NCBI GenBank assembly: GCA_002151545.1
Contig: CP021237.1
Coordinates: forward strand, 2,604,001-2,668,000
DNA length: 64,000 bases
Reading direction: 5' to 3'
Source of the DNA: Sphingobacteriaceae bacterium GW460-11-11-14-LB5
Lineage (GTDB): Bacteria; Bacteroidota; Bacteroidia; Sphingobacteriales; Sphingobacteriaceae
Both the position numbers and the translations under genes were made by a program. Below are positions 59,584 to 64,000 of the stretch, in pieces. Position 1 is the first letter of the stretch. The number at the start of each line of letters is the position of its first letter. The notes below the pieces were generated by a model, which worked only from the letters and a program-made list of their open reading frames with translations, was not told where the DNA came from and did not search any database.

Positions 59584-60936
59584 CTATTTACGCAATTCAC
59601 CAGCCAGTTCAGGCAGATCGAATCCGGCATAATTACCAGAGCTCATCATCAATAGATTAGCATCTCTATAATTTAAACTTAACAAATAGGCTTTTAACTT
59701 TGCCGCATCATTAAAAAACTTCAGTTTTGGATTGGCAAATGCCTGCTGAACATCATCTTCAGAAAAAGGCTCCATGCGTTTTTGCTCGAAAGATTTAATA
59801 TCGATGAATACAATCGCCTCATCGGCTTTATCCATTGCGCCGGTATATTCTTTCAGGAAATCTTTGTTCAAACTGCTAAAAGTATGCAATTCAATACAGG
59901 CTACTAATTTACGATTGGCAAATTGTGCTTTAACCGCATCAATCGTCGCTTTTAATTTTGATGGTGAATGTGCAAAATCTTTATAAACGTTAGTCGATTC
60001 ATCAGCTGAGATGACTTCTAAACGTTTAGCTGCACCTGTAAATGAGGAAATGGCCGCATCAAATTCTTTTTCACTGATATCTAACTGTTTGCACACCAGT
60101 TTTGCTGCATTTAAATTCATCAGGTTATGATCGCCGAATATTTTTAAAGCCGTTTCTTCAGGAAGCAAATAAGTGATTCCGTTTCTAATTTCATGCGCCG
60201 GAATGGCATAAGCAATTTTTGAGATATTGGCTTTTGATTGTGTTACAATTTCATTCAGATCGGCATCTGCTTTACAATAAATTAATGTTCCGTTCTCCTC
60301 AATCGTATCAATAAACTTATCAAACTGCGAAGTATAATCGGCATAGGTTGGAAAAACATTAATGTGATCCCAAGCAATACCACTAATTACGGCAACATTG
60401 GCTTTATAAAGATGAAACTTAGGTCTTCTATCAATTGGTGAGGATAAATACTCATCCCCCTCTATAATCATCACAGGCGCTTCTTCCGTAACTTTAACCA
60501 TGGTTTCGAAACCTGCCAGCTGTGCACCAACCAGATAATCGAAATCGCGTTTGTAATAATTCAGCACATGCAAAATCATACTGGTAATGGTTGTTTTACC
60601 ATGACTACCGCCAATGACCACGCGTAATTTATTTTTACTTTGTTCGTAAATGTATTCGGGATAAGAATAGATTTTAACGCCTAATTCTTGTGCTTTCAGT
60701 AACTCTGGATTATCAATGCGGGCATGCATCCCTAAAATTACAGCATCCAGATCATTTGAAATGCGGTTTTCATCCCAGCCCATTTCAGCAGGCAATAAAC
60801 CATATTTATCCAAACGGGATTTTGCTGGTTCGAAAATCACATCATCAGAACCCGAAATCTGATACCCTTTTTTATGTAAAGCGATGGCCAGGTTATGCAT
60901 TGCACTTCCGCCAATCGCAATAAAATGTATGCGCAT
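59584..60936 (-). CDS. mpl: UDP-N-acetylmuramate:L-alanyl-gamma-D-glutamyl-meso-DAP ligase-like (Mpl)
   Basis: 450-residue Mur-ligase-family enzyme that recycles peptidoglycan peptide by attaching tripeptide to UDP-MurNAc. N-terminal nucleotide-binding domain (IHFIAIGGSAMHNLAIALHKKG, ISGSDD), ATP loop GGSHGKTTITSMI, central-domain Glu/Asp (IIEGDEYLSSP), HINVFPTYADY and the C-terminal domain (KDFAHSPSKLKATIDAV). Choice of Mpl over MurC is by the IAIGGSAM start, the SPIDRRPKFHLYK segment and length; MurC is usually nearby ftsQ/Z genes, absent here. Cytoplasmic. Confidence 0.83.
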   Translation of the reverse strand: MRIHFIAIGGSAMHNLAIALHKKGYQISGSDDVIFEPAKSRLDKYGLLPAEMGWDENRISNDLDAVILGMHARIDNPELLKAQELGVKIYSYPEYIYEQSKNKLRVVIGGSHGKTTITSMILHVLNYYKRDFDYLVGAQLAGFETMVKVTEEAPVMIIEGDEYLSSPIDRRPKFHLYKANVAVISGIAWDHINVFPTYADYTSQFDKFIDTIEENGTLIYCKADADLNEIVTQSKANISKIAYAIPAHEIRNGITYLLPEETALKIFGDHNLMNLNAAKLVCKQLDISEKEFDAAISSFTGAAKRLEVISADESTNVYKDFAHSPSKLKATIDAVKAQFANRKLVACIELHTFSSLNKDFLKEYTGAMDKADEAIVFIDIKSFEQKRMEPFSEDDVQQAFANPKLKFFNDAAKLKAYLLSLNYRDANLLMMSSGNYAGFDLPELAGELRK

Positions 60937-61029
60937 ATTTTTTATTTTAGATTTGAGACATGAGATGTGAGAAAACTCCCTACTTCTTACGCCTTTGACA
61001 GCGGTTGTCGGTTTGCGTATGGCGTTTAA

Positions 61030-61062
61030 GCCTTAAACCCTAAACCTATCACCTTAAACCTT
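61030..61062. repeat. CCTTAAACC repeat overlapping the prmA stop
   Basis: GCCTTAAACCCTAAACC and ACCTTAAACCTT units; the prmA TAA (61054-61056) and the preceding Val codon lie inside. Confidence 0.7.
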
Positions 61063-61896
61063 CTTTTCAAATTGAGCCGCAACCCAATCGCCATTTTGTT
61101 TATGATCAACGTATTTGATGCCGTATTTCGCACATTCAGCGGTAATCATTCCTAAATCGGGATCTAAATAAAATCCGCTAAAGAAAATTTTACCTCCTGC
61201 CTTCAATACCTCGGCATAACGGTGAATCTGGTCAAGCAGGATATTTCTATTGATGTTGGCGAAGATGACATCGTATTCTTCGTTAGGAATCACCTCTTTA
61301 CTGCCACAAAGTGCCTTTAAATTATCTACCTGGTTAAGTGCAGCATTTTCTACAGTACTTTCATAACAGATATCATCATAATCGATAGCCATTAAACTTT
61401 TAGCGCCTAGTTTAGCAGCCAAAATGGCCAAAATACCGGTTCCACAGCCCATATCCAGGATATTTTTATCCTTTAAATCGGCAGCTAAAATATACTGCAT
61501 CACCATTGTAGTCGTTTGATGATGTCCGGTACCGAAAGCCATTTTAGGATCAATTACAATCTCGTATGGATATGATGGCTGTGGCTCATGAAAGGTGGCT
61601 CGCACATAACACACATCATCAATAATCAGCGGACTAAAATTTTTCTCCCATTCGGCATTCCAGTTTTCGTCGGCAACATCTTCTAAGGTATACGCTGTTG
61701 TAAACTCTTCACTATAGTTCGCCAGGAGATCTTTTAATTCCTGCTCGTTAAAATTATCCTTGATGACAAAAGCCGTAAAACCACCCTCACTATCTTCGAA
61801 AGTATCGAAGCCTAAATCGGCAAGATCGCTGATAAGCAAATCCTGTTGATAGTCTTCGATACTTTTGAATGTAAATATTGCTTTAATGTATTGCAT
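61054..61896 (-). CDS. prmA: Ribosomal protein L11 methyltransferase
   Basis: 280 residues. SAM-dependent trimethylation of L11. N-terminal substrate domain (about 1-95), then the Rossmann methyltransferase with MAFGTGHHQTTTMVM (conserved PrmA motif), NILDMGCGTGILAILAAKLGAK (SAM-binding) and VIFANINRNILLDQI (catalytic loop). It follows tpiA with no gap (61896/61897) so both are one transcript. C-terminal codons and stop are in a repeat tract. Confidence 0.94.
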   Translation of the reverse strand: MQYIKAIFTFKSIEDYQQDLLISDLADLGFDTFEDSEGGFTAFVIKDNFNEQELKDLLANYSEEFTTAYTLEDVADENWNAEWEKNFSPLIIDDVCYVRATFHEPQPSYPYEIVIDPKMAFGTGHHQTTTMVMQYILAADLKDKNILDMGCGTGILAILAAKLGAKSLMAIDYDDICYESTVENAALNQVDNLKALCGSKEVIPNEEYDVIFANINRNILLDQIHRYAEVLKAGGKIFFSGFYLDPDLGMITAECAKYGIKYVDHKQNGDWVAAQFEKKV

Positions 61897-62658
61897 TTAG
61901 CTGTTTAATGCTTTAATAATGTCTGTAAAATCGCGTGATTTTAATGATGCACCACCAATTAGGCCACCATCAATATCGTTTTGAGAAAATAAGCTTGCAG
62001 CGTTGCTAGGGTTACAGCTCCCACCGTATAAAATAGTGGTATCATCAGCTACATTAAAACCATAGTTAGCCTGAATTTCACTGCGGATAAAAGCATGAAT
62101 ATCTTGTGCCTGCACTGGTGAAGCCGTTAAACCTGTACCGATAGCCCAAACTGGCTCATAAGCAATAACCAGTTTTTTGAAGTCTGCTTCAGCTAAACTA
62201 AAAATACCTTCTACCAATTGTTTTTTTAATACTTCGTAATAACTGCCGTTGTTACGCTCATCTAAAGTTTCGCCGATACAGAAAATTGGTGTTAAACCAT
62301 TTGCAAGGGCAACTTTAGTTTTTTCAGCCAATAAAGCATCGCTTTCAGCAAAATACTGCCTGCGCTCTGAGTGACCTAAAATAACGTATTCTGCACCAAC
62401 AGATTTTACCATTTTAGCCGAAGTTTCGCCAGTATATGCTCCACTTTCTTTATCACTAATGTTTTGAGCGCCAATTTTAACATCGTTACCACCCAATTTT
62501 GCCAAGCTGTTTAAATGAATAAACGGTGAGCAAATAATAGCCAGCTGATCGCCTTTGCGCTCATCTTTAACCATATTTACGATTTCGCTGAACAACGAAA
62601 CACCTTCATTGTAATCTAAGTTCATTTTCCAGTTACCGGCAACAATCTTTTTTCTCAT
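61897..62658 (-). CDS. tpiA: Triose-phosphate isomerase
   Basis: 253 residues. Interconverts dihydroxyacetone phosphate and glyceraldehyde 3-phosphate. Motifs: AGNWKMN (Lys substrate), GHSERRQYF (catalytic His region), [10 protein letters not shown] with the catalytic Glu, and [12 protein letters not shown] (phosphate-binding loop). Normal length; first of a coupled pair with prmA. The spacer upstream (62659-62734) carries a degenerate TTGGAATGTTCAAACGTTGAG-type repeat (units about 8 nt). Confidence 0.97.
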   Translation of the reverse strand: MRKKIVAGNWKMNLDYNEGVSLFSEIVNMVKDERKGDQLAIICSPFIHLNSLAKLGGNDVKIGAQNISDKESGAYTGETSAKMVKSVGAEYVILGHSERRQYFAESDALLAEKTKVALANGLTPIFCIGETLDERNNGSYYEVLKKQLVEGIFSLAEADFKKLVIAYEPVWAIGTGLTASPVQAQDIHAFIRSEIQANYGFNVADDTTILYGGSCNPSNAASLFSQNDIDGGLIGGASLKSRDFTDIIKALNS

Positions 62659-62734
62659 TTTGTGTTATTTTAATGTTAGAATGTTTTAAAGTTGGAATGT
62701 TCAAACGTTGAGACATTTCAACCTTTCAACTTAT

Positions 62735-63901
62735 TTAAAATCGTCTATACGATTCAGTTAATTCAAATACTTTAGTAATAATATCCTTTTCTACTTCATC
62801 AAAGGTTATATTTTTCCGGGCAAATACCTTTTCTGTTGTTTCGAACATTTTATTCAGTCTATAGGTATCGAAGCCACTGGCACCTCCCCAGCTAAAATCG
62901 GGTACATGATTTGGAGGGAAGCCTGCCCCAAAAACATTAGCACCAATACCAACCACACTACCAGTATTAAACATGGTATTTATGCCCGATTTAGCATGAT
63001 CGGCCATAATTAAACCACAAAACTGCAGATTGGTATTGCGCATTTTTTTGCCTTCATAATCGTAAAGTTTTACTTCGGCATAGTTGTTTTTTAAATTCGA
63101 GTTGTTTGTATCGGCTCCAATATTACACCACTCGCCCATTACCGAATTGCCCAAATACCCCTCGTGACCTTTGGCCGAATTGCCCCAAATGACCGAATTG
63201 TTAATTTCGCCTCCGGCACGGCTATTGGGGCCAATGGTAGTACCGGAATATATTTTAGCACCCATTTTTATTGATGAGTTCTCGCCAAGCGCAAAAGATC
63301 CCCTGATCAAACTCCCTTCCCATACCTCAGCATTTTTACCGATGTAGATAGGCCCGATAGTGCTGTTTAGCACACTACATTCGGCTTTAGCCCCTTCTTC
63401 AAAGAAAACATCATCACCCAGCAATTGGTTGGTACTACTGATCTTTGCTGAGCTGCGTCCTTCGGTTAACAGTTTAAAATCTTTTCTGATCTCACCTGGA
63501 TTATTCCCAAAAATATGCTCCGGATAAACAATCTGTATAAAATCACTTTTATATTCAACCGGCTTTAATGATTTAACCGATGCTAAATCATGCTGATCTG
63601 AGCTATACGCAATAATCACATCTCTTTGATAAAGTACCTCACCCGCTTTAAGGCCAGTCACGGCACTAAGTAAAGCCTCATCGGGACAAACGGAGCCATT
63701 TATAAATAAATCGGCATTTGGTTTGGTCGCAAACTTTACAGAGAGGTAATCTTGAGTTTGGAAACCGAAATCGGCTTTTAAATATTTAGCCCATTTCTCT
63801 GCGATGGTTAAAATACCAATGCGTAAATCGGCCACAGGCCTGGTAAACGTAAGTGGACGTAAAGACATCCAGGAAGCATCATCAAATAGATTGATTGTCA
63901 T
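62735..63901 (-). CDS. GlmU-like sugar nucleotidyltransferase family protein
   Basis: 388 residues from the ATG at 63901 (MTINLFDDASWMSLRPLTFT); a longer frame starts inside the terminator of the upstream gene and is rejected. The N-terminal part resembles the nucleotide-binding region of GlmU-type proteins of this phylum (ISLRPLTFTRP and RIGILTIAEKW), and the C-terminal part forms a left-handed beta-helix of hexapeptide repeats (IGPIYIGKNAEVWEGSLIRG, SSIKMGAKIYSGTTIGPNSR). Likely adds or transfers sugar nucleotides or acyl groups for cell-wall or capsule sugars. The exact reaction is unknown. Next gene on this strand is tpiA. Confidence 0.87.
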   Translation of the reverse strand: MTINLFDDASWMSLRPLTFTRPVADLRIGILTIAEKWAKYLKADFGFQTQDYLSVKFATKPNADLFINGSVCPDEALLSAVTGLKAGEVLYQRDVIIAYSSDQHDLASVKSLKPVEYKSDFIQIVYPEHIFGNNPGEIRKDFKLLTEGRSSAKISSTNQLLGDDVFFEEGAKAECSVLNSTIGPIYIGKNAEVWEGSLIRGSFALGENSSIKMGAKIYSGTTIGPNSRAGGEINNSVIWGNSAKGHEGYLGNSVMGEWCNIGADTNNSNLKNNYAEVKLYDYEGKKMRNTNLQFCGLIMADHAKSGINTMFNTGSVVGIGANVFGAGFPPNHVPDFSWGGASGFDTYRLNKMFETTEKVFARKNITFDEVEKDIITKVFELTESYRRF

Positions 63902-63914
63902 AAGCAACAAAAAT

Positions 63915-63948
63915 AAAAAAAGTCCCGATGCTTTTGGCAAAGGGACTT
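63915..63948 (-). terminator. Terminator of the gene entering from the right edge
   Basis: Minus-strand GAAGTCCC..(TTTGCCAAAAGCAT)..GGGACTTTTTTT. It lies between the 63974-64000 gene end and the start of the GlmU-like gene. Confidence 0.85.
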
Positions 63949-63973
63949 CAAAAAATGCTTTTTGTTGCTAAAA

Positions 63974-64000
63974 TTATTTCTTAGCGTAACGGTTTTTGAA
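63974..64000 (-). CDS. C-terminal codons of a gene entering from the right edge, probably ribosomal protein L31 type B
   Basis: Eight residues and a TAA stop: FKNRYAKK. A basic end of this kind fits type B L31 proteins of Bacteroidota, and a good terminator follows, as for ribosomal genes. Only a few codons are visible so the identity is a suggestion. Confidence 0.45.
   Translation of the reverse strand, partial: FKNRYAKK

Noticed and set aside
63902..63940. N-terminal extension of the GlmU-like gene
   Set aside because: It lies in the terminator of the upstream gene; the family start is MTINLFDD at 63901.

Overview
The window looks like chromosomal DNA from a Bacteroidota organism, most likely a Sphingobacteriaceae/Pedobacter-type bacterium. 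This rests on gene content rather than any search: a GLPGLI-family protein, carboxypeptidase-regulatory/TonB outer-membrane proteins, a MqnC futalosine-pathway enzyme, a LytTR regulator paired with a propeller sensor kinase, a fused two-domain peptide ABC ATPase, an AT-rich base composition, and promoters of the TTTG / TAnnTTTG type. Most of the window is ordinary housekeeping and envelope biology. Intergenic spaces are unusually rich in short repeats. No tRNA, rRNA, CRISPR array or prophage was seen, and only one insertion sequence.

Layout: 1-5759 holds the end of a peptide-importer ATPase, a secreted BNR-repeat sialidase-family protein, RNase R and a polyprenyl diphosphate synthase. 5760-10453 is repeat-rich and contains a secreted Gly-rich protein, an IS481-like element inserted in a REP-like repeat, the rplU-rpmA ribosomal pair (rpmA has a long Ala/Lys/Glu tail) and a duplicated 260-270 bp element. 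10454-16181 holds a GLPGLI/outer-membrane protein operon and a facing BlaI-M56 repressor/protease operon; both carry the same three-half-site operator. 16380-31430 contains a dicarboxylate symporter, an ECF sigma factor with an overlapping membrane partner, a DUF922 protease-like protein, DgkA-like kinase, a lipoprotein resembling lysozyme inhibitors, GH20 hexosaminidase, thioredoxin reductase, M19 dipeptidase, a methylcrotonyl-CoA carboxylase-type subunit, MaoC and LOG-family proteins. 31806-44468 contains a TonB-dependent receptor, guaB, a sterol-desaturase-family protein, a tandem DUF3857/transglutaminase pair, ppnP and an M16 protease pair (one catalytic, one not).

44606-47465 is the best candidate for an undescribed system: three closely spaced genes ending in a strong terminator, encoding a soluble coiled-coil protein, a membrane-anchored PspA-like helical protein and a membrane-anchored ASKHA-fold protein resembling Ppx/GppA. 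47585-64000 then holds mqnC, two Tat-type ferritin-like proteins, a LytTR/sensor kinase pair, scpB, an extremely acidic microprotein, an acyltransferase-fold protein, an Lrp-EamA pair, an XRE regulator, and a run of minus-strand genes (mpl-like, prmA, tpiA, GlmU-like) with the last codons of a probable rpmE2 at the right edge.

Beyond the genes, the clearest signals are: (i) an identical operator layout before the BlaI operon and the GLPGLI operon, implying that BlaI-M56 signalling controls an outer-membrane operon 6 kb away; (ii) five genes whose stop codon lies inside a short-period degenerate tandem repeat; (iii) a 60-bp modular repeat family with conserved ends and interchangeable inner hairpins; (iv) three genes with a TATTTTTG box 3-4 nt before the ATG, suggesting leaderless transcripts.
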